A model generated the notes under the pieces. It saw only the letters and a program-made list of their open reading frames with translations, was not told the origin of the DNA and ran no database searches. A DNA stretch of 64,000 nt from Camellia lanceoleosa (lineage: Eukaryota; Streptophyta; Magnoliopsida; Ericales; Theaceae), in NCBI GenBank assembly GCA_025200525.1, contig CM045762.1, forward strand, positions 75,203,217-75,267,216, written 5' to 3'. The position numbers were made by a program, and so were the translations under genes. Each line of letters opens with the position of its first letter. Positions within the stretch are counted from its first letter, which is position 1. Below, piece by piece: positions 47,161 to 59,325 of this stretch.

Positions 47161-48387
47161 GGATCTCATGACGAGTAATGCCATGACCGCGCTATGACCG
47201 ATGGTACACACAAGATTGGAAGGGTTATGTCTGGCTGGGAGTGGGTCAGGAAGAGGTTGAGGATCGAGGGGTTTGAGATGCCCTCTTTCCATCAAGACTT
47301 TTAGTGCGCTAGTCAAGCTCATATAGAGGGGGGTGAAAGTTCTACCCTGAGCTCGGGCTGGGCCGGCTATTTGTAGGCTTGGTTTGGCAAAATGGTCGGT
47401 TGTGGCAACTGTATTGATTTCGGCGGGTTTGGGAATAACGCTACTACGAGCATTGGTATTCCCTGAAATCACCCTCCTTGTTGGTTCACTTGTTCTGGGA
47501 ATGATCCCTCTGTTGAACGCATTCTCGACCTGAACCCCCAGTTCATGTAAACTTTTGAAAGTGAATAGCGGAGCGACTATCAACTTTTGCAACATATCAT
47601 GCTCGAGGTTTCGCACCATCATCTGTACTTGATCCCTCTCCAAAGGGCGACGATCCGTCATCTGTGCTGCCTTTGCTCTCCACCTGGCAACAAATTCCAC
47701 AAAAGGCTCTTTTGGGTTCTGGCGGGTTGCTTCAAGCTCTTGGATGTTCATTTCAACTTGGGTGTTGTACGAATACTGATCGACAAAGGCCTCAGCCAGT
47801 TCTTCCCAGTTTTGCTTCACTTTATCTTCCAACTTAGCGTACCAAGTGGCTGCTACACCCGACAGGGTTCTTCCATACAGAGAGAGTTTCTGTGGCTTAG
47901 TCAGACCCATCGGCTTCAGGACATCCAAGAAAAGTCGGATATGTACCATTGGATCTCCAGACCCATCGAAACGGTCAATATATGGCATTTTGAATCTGTT
48001 TGGGAGCCGCACGGTAGACTCAGTGTGCCCATCCTCAATGTCAGGAATGGAGTTAAGGCCCTGTGCCTTTTTGAATTGCTTCTCAAGGTTCGCAATTTTC
48101 ACTGCGGTCAGATCAAGATCATTAGCATCAAGGGGATAACGCCTCTCATTAGGCTGCACCAAGGGTCTGAAAACTTGGGCTTGAGCCAACCCTTCTCGAG
48201 GACTCGGACATAGCAAGTCTTCAACTGGCGGAAGTGGGTCAAAGTTCGGCTGGGGTCCCAAAGCTGGATGTGAGGCAGATGCCCCAGATGGGTGCTGCGT
48301 TTCAATACTGGTCTCAGCCTGCATGGTAGTTCCCTGATTCAACGCTGCTATCACGACTACAAATTCTTCCGAACCCTGTGCCATCAT
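47134..48387 (-). CDS. Gag, N-terminal and capsid portion (inner)
   Basis: A 417-codon frame starts MMAQGSEEFVVVIAALNQG. The ATG pair lies about 830 bp after the PBS, and the outer element shares the same N-terminal wording, which supports this start. A coiled-coil-like LEKQFKKAQ segment is followed at about residues 130-300 by the Retrotrans_gag capsid domain: MPYIDRFDGSGDP, LSLYGRTLSGVAATWY, LAEAFVDQY, FVEFVARWRAKA, LEHDML. The C-terminus repeats the FTPLYMSLTSALKVL module, but a one-base shift near 47215 and a TAG in the restored frame disrupt its CVYHRS-RGHG-HEIQNLID continuation. Capsid assembly function is inferred from the domain. Confidence 0.88.
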   Translation of the reverse strand: MMAQGSEEFVVVIAALNQGTTMQAETSIETQHPSGASASHPALGPQPNFDPLPPVEDLLCPSPREGLAQAQVFRPLVQPNERRYPLDANDLDLTAVKIANLEKQFKKAQGLNSIPDIEDGHTESTVRLPNRFKMPYIDRFDGSGDPMVHIRLFLDVLKPMGLTKPQKLSLYGRTLSGVAATWYAKLEDKVKQNWEELAEAFVDQYSYNTQVEMNIQELEATRQNPKEPFVEFVARWRAKAAQMTDRRPLERDQVQMMVRNLEHDMLQKLIVAPLFTFKSLHELGVQVENAFNRGIIPRTSEPTRRVISGNTNARSSVIPKPAEINTVATTDHFAKPSLQIAGPARAQGRTFTPLYMSLTSALKVLMERGHLKPLDPQPLPDPLPARHNPSNLVCTIGHSAVMALLVMRSKISLTTKR

Positions 48388-49215
48388 GGGTCAGCGATTC
48401 GAACAAGGGTGATGTATTTGGTGGTGACGGATCAGATGAATCGGTAAGCCCTGACTGGCCTTTCTTTGCCTTGCCTTAGCGAAAGAACACTGGTTGCCCT
48501 TGAATTGAATTTCTGACCTAACAAATTCTATCAGCACTAGTCCAATGTACCCGGGGGATATTGGAGCCTTCTGAAGCTATGGTTCCAGGACTACCTAGCA
48601 AAAGAGAAAACATGCAGCATCTCAGCCTGATTTCACCAAAACGGATATGAGCATAACAGATGATCGTCCTCTCTTGAATTTCCCCAAATTTCGCCTCAAA
48701 TCGATACCCTCGATGGCCGTAAATCAATCGAAATCGAATCGGTGCCGCAGTTCTGATGCCCAAACTTATAGACTGATATATGCATTCCCTGTAGAGACGC
48801 ACTCTAACAAGCACATAACAGATAAGTGAGAGCCAAAACACCCCTATGTTGGGGTAGGGTTTCCTGTCCTATTTTGTCGAGCTAGGGTTTCACTACGCAC
48901 GCAATGACTTCAAACAACCTATAAGCGGGTAAGCAACCCGTCCTAGTTTGGAATGGTCACTATGGATTCGAATATGCACTAGGTCGAATGGTCAAAAGGG
49001 TGCCCCAGAAACCGGGGTTTGTGTTCCCATACTGGCAGAGCCCGTAACCGGTCAGCCTTATGGACATGCCTTGACAAGACAAGCCTCCGGCAAACCGCTC
49101 AGGAATAGCAGATGGCAAACACGGTGTCCTAGGCACACCAATGCAAATGCAATGCAAAGAAACACACAAGTGTAGTCAAAACCAGATATCACGAGTTCGA
49201 GTCAAGTTCTCTAAA
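48388..49215 (-). other. Inner element 5' leader
   Basis: About 830 bp between PBS and gag. It is homologous to 58580-59307 of the outer element. Overlapping short frames have no motif. The segment would hold any packaging signal (expected by position, not shown). Confidence 0.7.
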
Positions 49216-49233
49216 TCCCCAGCAGAGTCGCCA
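49216..49233 (-). other. Primer binding site (inner)
   Basis: The - strand reads TGGCGACTCTGCTGGGGA, five bases (GTTTC) after the end of the 5' LTR. This is the usual place for tRNA priming. The word is of the type seen in Tat/Ogre elements, for which tRNA-Arg is the primer I recall; not verified here. Confidence 0.85.
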
Positions 49234-49238
49234 GAAAC

Positions 49239-52200
49239 TGTAGACGTCCCCGAACGCATCCCGGGGAGAAGGAGTGCGAGTCCCCCCCCGTTCTGGTTCG
49301 ATATTGGGTCACCACAGTTCGAAGGACTCAAATGTCACGGTTCTCAATCTTGAACCGAAGAGTCCAAATCCGGCAAATCGTTTTGAAAATAGATTTTTTG
49401 AAAGAAGTGCCAAACATGGACTGCTTCGCCAGATACAGAGTCGCCACCTAAATATTTTAAAATGGGAAATTTAGGAAACCCTGACTCGGTGCCAAAGGCC
49501 ACGTGTCCGTCATCACCAAAGTTGCCTCGGCTCGGGAACTTGGGTACGATTGGGGAAGGTCACTTCGTGAGCACCCCCGCTCGCCCGGTCAAAGACCGGC
49601 CTCTACTAACCATGATATCCGATTTTGAAAACATTGTGAATTCTTATTCCGGTTATTAGCCTAGGTTACTATGTGATGCGCACAGCATACAAGTATAGAC
49701 TGAATCGTCTGAATTGGAACAAAACATTTCATGTTTGTTTGTTTGAAAATGGTTTGATGGTGCTACCCGCAGGTATGCTAAGACGTGGATTTGCCACCCT
49801 CGGGTGGGCTTAGAAAACATGATTTTGCCACTATCTAGTGGTCTTAAAACAAACATTTGATGAATTATCCAATTCAGATAACTCAACCTCCACCCACAGG
49901 CATTCAAGGCAGTTATATCACATAAGCATTTAGCCTCATGGTAAGCATGCTTTTTCATGGCAGTCACTCACACGCATGCAAGGATGTTAAAGCACAAAAC
50001 TCACCGAGTACTCCAATCCAAAACAGAAGCTTGTTAGAAATCATGCATGATCCTAAGTATACAGTGATGCCTAATGCAACACATGCAAAGATGCGAACTA
50101 TAGCAGGCTCGGCTATTCTAAACATGGCATGTGAAATGCTACAGCTAACACGTATTCAACTTGGAATTGAAATACAAATGCAGTTTGTATGATGCGCCGA
50201 GCCCGGTGTGTGCAAAACAGATGAATGATGCAAACATGCTGTCATACTGTATGCTAATTGAAATATGCCCTATTCTAACCATCGTAAGCGGATAAATAAA
50301 AGGGAGAAAGAAATGGGGGTTGAAAGACATACATTACACTCACCCACACTTATTACAATTATGCCCTCGCGCAGAGGGTCCGAATAAAATAATACAGTCC
50401 CAAAATGAAAGAATAATACAGTCCGAAATATACAGTCTAAATAATACAAATTCCTAATTAATTAACAAATTAACTAAGAAAAGCTGTAAACTGGCATGCA
50501 AGCCAGGGACCGCCTTGATTCTGATGAATGCTGCATGTTTGGGCTGCTTTTGTGTGGGAATCCATTGGGATGCCCCAATTAGCCTCTGTTTGAGATGTTT
50601 TTCGAAATGCGTGCCAGACTCCGAAAAGTTACTGATTCTTCATTTTGCTGTAACAGAGAGCAGAAGAGGGGCATAGCAATGTATTTCACAAATATATGCA
50701 TGCCTCGATCCTCGTGCCACCAATCACGCATATCGATGCATGATGGCCGAGGAGTCGAATTGCACAACTCAATATATGATGCATGCATATGAATGCTACA
50801 ACAAAACTTAACTCCATCATGGATAATCTGGAGTGTCGGTAACTTGGGAATTGAGACCCGTTCCGTCACTCGGAGTACGGAACGTGCCTCGTTTCCCGTG
50901 CCCGGGCTAACTCCTATCCCGAACACGATGCAATATGTATGATATGCATGAAATGCAACTAAGATACAATCCTAATATACACAATGCTATGAAAATGAGA
51001 TGCCTCGAAATGCGTGCACACAGGCACGCGAACCGAGGCGATGATCCTAAGGCATGAAATGGCATACACAATGCAATTGGACTTACACTAACACGAGTGG
51101 ACCTCGGCCGCACTTACATAAGAGGTCGTCGGATAAAAGTGAAGTGCCTCGAAATGCGTGCGCACGGGCACGCAAACCGAGGCAATGGCATACACAATGC
51201 AATGATGCTAAAATGAGATGTCTCGAAATGCGTGCACAGGGGCACGCAAACCGAGACGATGGCATACACGATGTGATGAGACTAAAATGAGATGTGCGAT
51301 GCAATATGGGCTTACACCAACATGAGAGAGCCTCAGCCACACTCATATAAGAGGCTAGGAAATGAAAAAGAAGTGCCTCGAAATGCGTGCACACGGGTGC
51401 GCAAACCGAGGCAATGGCATACGGAATACAATGAGACTAAAATGACATACAGAATGCAAAATGGACTTATACTAACATGAGTGAGCCTCAGCCACACTCA
51501 CATAAGAGGCCGATGGATGAAAATGGAGTGCCTCGAAATGCGTGCACACGGGCACGCAAACCGAGGCAATAGCATACGGAATGCAATGAGACCAAAATGG
51601 CATATAGGATGCAAAATGGACTTATACTAACATGAGTGATCCTCAGCCACACTCACATAAAAGGCCGGGAGTTGAAAATGAAGTGCCTCGAAATGCGTGC
51701 ACACAGGCACGCAAACCGAGGCAATGGTACTAAAGCATGAAATGGCACTCCAAATGCAAATTGGGCTTACACTAACATGAGAGGGCCTCAGCCACACTCA
51801 CATAAGAGGCCGATGGATGAAAATGAGGTGCCTCGAAATGCGTGCACACGGGCACGCAAATCGAGGCAATGACATAGAGGCATGAAATGACATAGAAAGT
51901 GATATGCAAACATGCCAATGGAATTTCAGCACTGAAATATGGGGGAAAACAGTCCCGAGAGATTGCGAAATGACACCAAATGCGAGGAATGGTCCCAAAA
52001 TGCGAATTTAGACACCCGAAATGGCCTATAGCTATGCAATGCATGCACAATATGGACATGGAATGTAAAGACAGATGCTAGGCAATCCCTAAAATATCAT
52101 TTTTCCAGTACAAATCATGGCCAAACAACAATCACAAGTATGACAAAAATAGCATGCAAAAATGGGGGAAAAGAGGGGAACAATGAAGCAGATGGTATAC

Positions 52201-54110
52201 GCAATGCTCAAACTGAAAAATACAGTTCTACAACATTTAAGAGGGACCAAAAATATGAACATTTACAGCTTATGAAAACCCCCAAAACAGTATGTAGATA
52301 TGCTCAACATAGCATGCAAAATATGAGCCAAAAGAGGGCTATAAAGAGAGGTACACCAAGAATTCACCAAACAGCCTTGGACCCTTAACAAAAGATGACA
52401 AGAAGGACAAAATGTGACTCTTTTCAGACCTGATCATGGCCGAAAACAGAAGAAAAATAGGCCTAACAAAGCATGCAAAATGAGGGCCAAAGAGGGGTAT
52501 AATGACAAGTATAACATGGAGACCCCCAATGAAGTTGATCCCTTCTAAAATGTTGTATAGGGACATAAAATAAGCCTACTCACAGTTCATGACATGCTCC
52601 AAAACAGATCGCACAGAGACTAAACAGATCATGCAAATTTACGGTAAATATGAGAGATTATGAAACAAGTGCATGATAGAGAGGCCAAATAGGGTTGAGC
52701 CCTTCTTCAATGTTTAAGAGGGGCTCAAAATAGGCCCACTCATAGTTTATATCAGGCTCAGAAATAGATCGCACATGAGCTAGAAAAAGCATGCAAGATA
52801 TTGACATACAAAATGATATTGAAGCAAGTGCATCATAGAGGGCTCAAACAGGGTTGAGCCCTTAAACAAACATGTAGAATAGCTCAAAATAAGGCCCATT
52901 TCAGTTGGGGCCGGAGTCTAAAACAGTGAGCAAGTATGGTAGAGGAATGGTGCAAAAAAAGTGCCAAAAGAGGGTGATTGATACTTACCCTTGAAGATCA
53001 CACTCTTGTTGCTTCTTGGCTCAAGTTTGCTACTCCTAAGCCTCTGAAAAACCCTTCCTTGCTGCTGGAAATGGAGTGGTGATGGTGGTGCTTGGTAGTG
53101 ATGATGAAAAGGCCCAAGAATTTGAGAGGTTTTGAAGAGAGAGAGGGATGTTTTAGAGTGAGAAGCTCCCGAGATTTTCTTTTTTTGTTCTCCCCCTCCA
53201 ATATGAGATATATGGTTCAATATATATCAAAACAAGAGCTTTTGGTCGAAAATATCCCAATTGGAAATATCTTCCACAGTGTATTGATAAATATCTGTCA
53301 AAAATCTGAGTTCTGGACACTTTTGGTAGGCAATCTTTGTGCGGTAGGCAATCTTTTGTGCCGGTCGGATAAATGGATGGCCGGTACGTAGCCGGTAAGG
53401 TCAAAAAGTGCCGGTGAAAGTCCAGATTGAAGCCCCGGAATTTAGCTTTCCAATGGCGCAAACCTTGCATTAAAATTCCTCCTGTGGAAAAAGTTATGCC
53501 CTTTTCCGTAAAGCCGTGCAGATTCGGTCCAACCGGACTTCAACCAACCATATCTCCTCCCCCCGGATTTGGACTTAGGAGATTCTTGAGTGCAAAATGA
53601 AGCCCTGGAATTAAGGTTTCCAATGGTGGTGGCCCCATATTTTAATTCTTCTTGTACAAAGAGTTACGCCCGTGTCGGGGAAGCCGCGCAGACTTTTCTC
53701 CTTCCCGGATTCATGCTGAACCACTCCCAAACTAGTTTTCTCCCCTCTTCTCCTCTTTTCTTCAACTTCAAACCCCTAAGTAAGGTGTTTTGAAAGATTT
53801 TTCAAAGATTTCATCTCTCTTTCGTTCATCTCCCCTTTTGTCCTTGCTCGGTTTACCGAAAAGCGCAACATTTACCGAAATGCGAGCGTCGGAACATCGT
53901 GGGAATTTTATTTCAAAAATGTTTTGAAAGAGAGGGTTTTAAGGTATAAAAACCATCAAAAATAATTTTGGTCCACAATGGGGTATGAAGTTGAGATTTG
54001 CCTCTCTCCTTGCCGAAGAAACTGAACCTGTGCACTGCACACCTTTCTCCAACAAGTAAACCATCAGTAATGCCCAAGTCTTAAGGGCAGTAAAAAATGG
54101 GGTGTCTACA
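49239..54110 (-). repeat. Inner element 5' LTR (4872 bp)
   Basis: It starts TGTAGACGTCCCCGAACG and ends GGGGTGTCTACA. It matches 36828-41652 along its length. A small local duplication near 53325-53360 (GGTAGGCAATCTTT twice) is absent from the other LTR, where the site reads GGCCGGCCGGCAATC. Confidence 0.94.
50995..51880. repeat. Seven-copy hairpin array in inner 5' LTR
   Basis: Same array as at 38560-39440: GCCTCGAAATGCGTGC / GCACGCAAACCGAGGC hairpins centred near 51023, 51163, 51238, 51393, 51548, 51704 and 51848. Confidence 0.93.
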
Positions 54111-57100
54111 CACGTGGGCCAAACCAAATCTCGCCTAGGAAAGGCATGTACGCATACTAGCCGCGGCTAACATAGAACGGTCTACTGAACTATGTTTCGA
54201 CGTGAAAAGTATGGGCACATGCCAGACCAAGCTTAACTTGGAAAGGCGCAAGCCATAGATGGAGGGTGATGTAATGAATGCATGCAATCTACAATGCCAG
54301 ATAGATGTGAATAACAATGCAATGAATGAGCATAACAATGCCAGATAGATGTGCATAACAATGCAAGTGGAACGTGTGTGACAACGCATATTTGAAACAA
54401 AATGCCGAATAAGGGAATACAAGCCTTAACGAGACCAAATTCAAACGCGACCTCTGATTTACCTTTCGGAGGGGTTTGCAACACACTCAGCTCAAAAACG
54501 GGCACACCCTGTTCATATTAGAGAGAGATAACATCTGCTACTGCTTTAATTGCCATTTTGACTTGAAGCAGGCTTGAGCTTGGGGTCGAGATACATTCAT
54601 ACTTCGGAGTAGTGACAAGGCCGAAGAGTTACATCCAGAGTACAATCACGGAATTCGCTGAACGTGAAACACACTCAAATGCTTCGATTTTCCCTCTTTT
54701 CTTTTGCTTTGCAGTCCGGAACCTATATAGCCTCAGATAGGTCCTTGTTTTACTGTTCTCACATGACCTGGGTTGAACCCTGCAGTTTTCGAAAGAACAA
54801 ATTCCTTTTTTGCACAAATGTGGAGAATGACACAGCACTCTAAGCACATAACAAATCATTTTTGAAATTGAGAAAATGAGTTCTCTACCGGGTATTGAGC
54901 CTACAACTGAACACAGCGAAAAAGACTCAACAACGAAAAACAAAAGGTAAACAACCTAAACACATCGAGACACGCTCGGAACGACTCAAAGCAAGAATCG
55001 AGACAGTACAAAAGACATGATACACAGATGTGTTACAAAGACGAGAGAGACCTCAGATCACAAGGAACCAGTTTCTCCGGGTATTATTTCCCACCCTTTC
55101 TTATTTGTGATTCTCACATCACTCGGCCCTCAAGCTCGGTTTTTCTCTCGAAACCCTTTTCTCGCTTTTTCTCTCAGCGCACATCTCTCTATTCTTCAAT
55201 CTCTCATTTTCAATCCCTCCCCTGGGTGGTTGATGGATAAACAGAAAGTTGTGGGCTCTTGCCCCTAGCATTCCGCTAGATTCTTCTTTCTTCTGCTCAC
55301 AATAGTGAACTCTCCCACAGAGGGGCTACGCTACAATTGGGTGTGTAGCAAATCTGCAGCTGACATCGGTTGACGATGCTCTGCTGGGGAGTTTGGATGT
55401 GATCAGATCTGTCTGTCGAATAAGGAGTGAAATATCTGTCCCATTCCAACAGGCTTCGTGACTTGGCTTGATACCTCGTTGCTTGGAGGGTGAGAGCCCT
55501 TTTTGTTAATTTCAGTTGTGCCCTTCTTGGCAGGTAGAGTACCCTTCTTGGCGAGTAGTTGACGATGGGGGAAAGACAGAACACCTGACTCAACTGTACC
55601 CCTAGTTCATCATTTTGACCATTTTTTGTTTTGGTTTTAAAACAATTTTGACCAACATGAAAGTTAGATTAACATGCTTGTTCAACTTTTGATTTTGAAA
55701 TCATCCAAGTTAGGTTGTGAGCACTGAAATTTTTCCTCTTTTGGGTCCATGAAAATGGTCCAGTTTTGGAAAAAATGGAATAATTTTCGAGAGATTAGTC
55801 AACCTCAGTAAAAATTCTCAAAAACTATTTTGCAAACGGCTAATGCTCAACAAGCACGGAACCAACTCTTGAGATGCACAACCTCGGACCCATAGCAATG
55901 GAAAATTGCCCCTTGTTCGAAGAGAGCTGCATGGCAACGGAAAGTTGCCCCTTGTTTGAACGGCATCGCAGTGCGTTGGATGGCAACGAAAAGTTGCCCC
56001 TTGTTTGAATGGCACCGCAGCGCATTGTAGTTAGTCCTCAGAGTGACGAACACAACCAAATCCTTAGCTTCAGAGAAGGCAAAGATGCTCAAAACCAATG
56101 CATGGACACACTTGTTTTGCAGGTGTTTGTGGCTGGACTTCAGAGTGAAGTTGCCTACGTATTCCAAACATGGGAATCAAGCCTTACGTAGTTCGGGGTA
56201 AGGTACACTCGTGTATTAACCCTCACCTTTTGTCTAGGCTCTAATTTTTGCCAAGGTACCCGTCGCGGGTTTTCAACCTTGCGAGCTTTGTTCTTCTTTC
56301 TTTCTTTTTTTTTTATGTTCTTTTTATTCTTTTCTTGATTCTTTTTTTTTTTTTTTTTTCATTCTTTGCATTTTTTTTTTCTTGCTCTAACTTTTGCCTT
56401 GGTCGCCCTTCCGGGTTTTCGGCCCAGTGAGCCTCTCAAGGGTAAAAGTGTATCTTTGTCCATGTCAAATGGTTTTGAGATCCTGAAGTCATCTGAATCC
56501 AAGAGAATGGCTGCTGTTCGCTGATGATACAAGAGTCCATCCAATGGGGGCTGAATTTGCCCCTGGTGTTGTGGATCAGAACTCAGTTTTTCTTTAGCAA
56601 TACTTTCTTCTTCCTCCCTCTGGGATTTGGTATTCTTGCCAATCTTCATTGATTTGCAGGAAGATCCATCTTCGGCTCTTCGAGCACATCAGACATTTTT
56701 CTGCCCCTAGGTCGCGGGCTGCTTCGAATCTGGCCACACAGGCCTCACATCATGATTGGCCTCAGAACATTCTGAATCCAAGTTCAAGGTTTGAAATCAA
56801 GAGGGGTCGAGTCTTGAGGCTGAGAGTGATCCTAAGCTGCACAATCTCAAGAGCGATTCCTCACAGGTCTTTGCAGGACAGCGCAAAACATTTTTTGAAA
56901 TTTTTTTAAGAAAGCGACTAATCGCTCGCGCTGAAGACAGTGTAAAACCAATCTAGATCAAGCCAGGATCCTTCTCAGTATTCACATTAACAAGCATGAT
57001 TTCATTCATTAAGGGCTTAGCGTGCCTCTCTTTCTCTCAATTGATCAAAGTTTTGCAAATCCCGAGGAATTCCTTCCTCTTCGTTTTCATCACAGTGTTT

Positions 57101-57559
57101 GAAAAGTTTCGAAAAACTTAGGTCAATACAATGACTTCAAGGCACAGAAAAATAGGTGAAAAGCACTACCATTTCATCCAAATTTTGTGGCACAACAGGC
57201 TCAAAGTAGTAATAAGCACAAAACATGATAGGCACAGCTGCTTCATTCATACTTCCTGGTTGCAACTGGGTTCACAGCAGAGGCAAACTCAAAAAAGAAA
57301 GCAAAAGGAGTAATTACAAAACAAAACGGTGTTCGAGGCAACAACCTCAGAATCACCTAATATTCTATACAAAGGGGACTGACTCGCCACAACAAACAGA
57401 CCCTTAAGCAAAAAAAAAAAAAGACTGACTCAAAACAAAACAAAAGACTGATCCTAATACCCAAGCCAGAGTTTACAAAATTAGCAACCGCAGATGCTCA
57501 AAAGTGCGTGTCAGACGCCACATCCAAAAATACGTCAAGTATCACCCGCAAGCGGTTCA
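54111..57559 (-). other. Outer element internal DNA, non-coding (resumed)
   Basis: It begins with the rest of the 220-bp repeat unit and then follows the inner element's 43040-46100 landmark by landmark. No pol motif was seen. The 56359-56649 frame shares LLDSDDFRISKPF-MDK with a frame at 45043-45306. As both copies are homologous DNA this does not by itself show coding. Confidence 0.75.
55890..56035. repeat. GGCAAC stem-loop repeats (outer)
   Basis: Four units of about 50-60 bp, including ATGGCAACGGAAAGTTGCCC and ATGGCAACGAAAAGTTGCCC, matching 44485-44625. Confidence 0.85.
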
Positions 57560-58575
57560 CTTCCTGATTACATACTCGCAATATCGGTATCCTCAAAATC
57601 CAAGAACTCTGTAGTGACTGACTTGGCTGAGGTAGGTAAGAGAATGACCTTATCATCAATCAAATCTTGCACTTCATGACGAAGGCGGAAACAACTGTCG
57701 GTGCTGTGACCGGTTTGCTGGTGGTACGCCGCGCGATTACGATAGCGTCATGTTTAATTTGGAAGGGGATGCGGGAGAGGCCGCGGCTCAAGAGGTGTAA
57801 GATGCCCCTTTTTAGCCAAAATTAGAAGTGCCCTAGACAAAGGCATGTAGAGAGGATGAAAGACTCGGCGCCCTCGAGGCAGATGCCTTGAAGTCTAGGA
57901 ATTCTCGCTAGACGCGCTAGCAAAAGGATCGGCAAGTGCAGCCTTGGATTTCTGGTCTTTCCCGGATACAGGGTTGGGAGTGGAAGAAACTATTCTGGCA
58001 TGACGGGGCCTATCCCGATTTTCTGGCTGGCTTGTACTGCCCGTGGCTGGAGTGGGGAAAACATCATCCACGATCTTGGTTATGACTGCGAGCATCTGTT
58101 GCTTACTTATCCCCCCGGCTTTCAAAGCCTCGACTGCCCACAGCAGTCGTTCAATGGGATCGGCGTCCGCCTTCATCTTGTTCCTGCCCCTGGCTTCAGC
58201 CTGATCGAGGGCCTGGGTTGGTGCTGATATGTCATGGTTATAATTGGAGGCTATCTCCGGTTGACTAAGCTCAATCACAATCCACCCCAATAGCAGGGGC
58301 TCCTGTGGTACAACACTTTCAACGTATGGTGCGGCTGGTGGCGAAATTGATATCCCGTAAGCAAGATCTGCCACGGACCTCTGGAGGTCACCTATCATCC
58401 CCATCAATTCGAATGTGGTGGGCTCACGAGCCTGGTACAACTGGGGGATCCAAACCGGGTGCGCCGCAGGCAACCTGGGCGGATGCGGTACATCGACATC
58501 GGTCCCACTTTGCAGAGTAAGTCCTTGGTCCAACGCGACTGTCATAACTACGATCTTTTCTGAATTCTGTGCCAT
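57560..58575 (-). pseudogene. Outer element gag, lacking the capsid segment
   Basis: The start is placed at the ATG at 58575 (MAQNSEKIVVMTVALDQG), because it matches the inner gag N-terminus; an in-frame ATG further upstream (58779) lies in leader homology. After a short leader the frame passes straight to ELMGMIGDLQRSVADLAYG and VEALKAGGISKQQMLAV, equivalents of the inner element's second half. The roughly 1.1 kb encoding the capsid domain and first zinc-like module is missing. A TAG at 57895 ends the open frame. Beyond it the tail module is still readable with a shift (LPRGRRVF, YHQQTGHSTDSCFRLRHEV, DLIDD; to about 57560). It is unlikely to make particles. Confidence 0.85.
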
Positions 58576-59307
58576 GATAAGTCCACTGCTCTGAATGGTG
58601 ACTAACGGATCAGATAGCTGCCTTGCCTCAGCAAAGGGAGAACACTGACTGTTCTGAATCAACTCTCTAAACCTTGTAAGGAAGAAAACAAAGATTTCAA
58701 ATTTAAACGGATCAAACACAGTGTGGCGAACAAGCATTTCTACCACTGACCACTGTTTCCCCAAAATCATTGTCCCCAAAGACTGAATCTGATACCCGCA
58801 GATAACTGATTCTCAAAACACTGACTGATGCCCGCAGGCCTGATGCCCAAACTTGTAAACTGATACATGTATTTTCCTGTAGAGATGTACTCTAACAGCA
58901 CATAACAGATAAGTGAGAGCCAAAACACCCCTATGTTTGGGGTAGGGTTTCCCTGTCCTATTTTTTCAGGAGCTAGGGTTTCACTATGCACGCAGCAGTT
59001 TCAAACAACCTATCGGGTAAGCAACCTGTCCTAGTTTGGAATAGTCACTATGGATCCGAATATGCACTAGGTCGAATGGTCAAAAAAGGGTGCTCCGGCA
59101 AAACCGGGGTTTGTGTTCCCATACTGGCAGAGCCCACAACCGGTCAGCCTTATGGTCATGCCTTGACAAGACAAGCCTCCGGCAAACCGTTCAGGAATAG
59201 CAGATGGCAAACACGGTGTCCTAGGCGCACTAATGCACATGCAATGCAAAGAAACACATAAGTGTGAACAAAACAAGATATCATGAGTTCGAGTCAAGTT
59301 CTCTAAC
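58576..59307 (-). other. Outer element 5' leader
   Basis: Homologous to the inner leader 48388-49215, with shared GGCAAACCG and AGCCTTATGG words. No independent gene was seen. Confidence 0.7.
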
Positions 59308-59325
59308 TCCCCAGCAGAGTCGCCA
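59308..59325 (-). other. Primer binding site (outer)
   Basis: TGGCGACTCTGCTGGGGA on the - strand, five bases after the LTR end, identical to the inner element's site. Confidence 0.85.

Larger units (their letters stand above)
36828..54110 (-). mobile_element. Inner gypsy-type gag-only retrotransposon (17.3 kb)
   Basis: This is a structurally complete element: 5' LTR 49239-54110, PBS 49216-49233, leader, gag 46148-48387, about 4.5 kb of non-coding internal DNA, PPT 41653-41665 and 3' LTR 36828-41652. The TSD is CACAT (36823-36827) / CACGT (54111-54115). The pre-insertion text GGCACGTGGGCC agrees with the neighbouring tandem unit GGCACGCGGGCC. No pol domain was seen. Together the LTRs make up more than half the element. 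The terminal sequence, PBS and gag type point to the Tat/Ogre side of Ty3/gypsy (inference). Confidence 0.94.
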
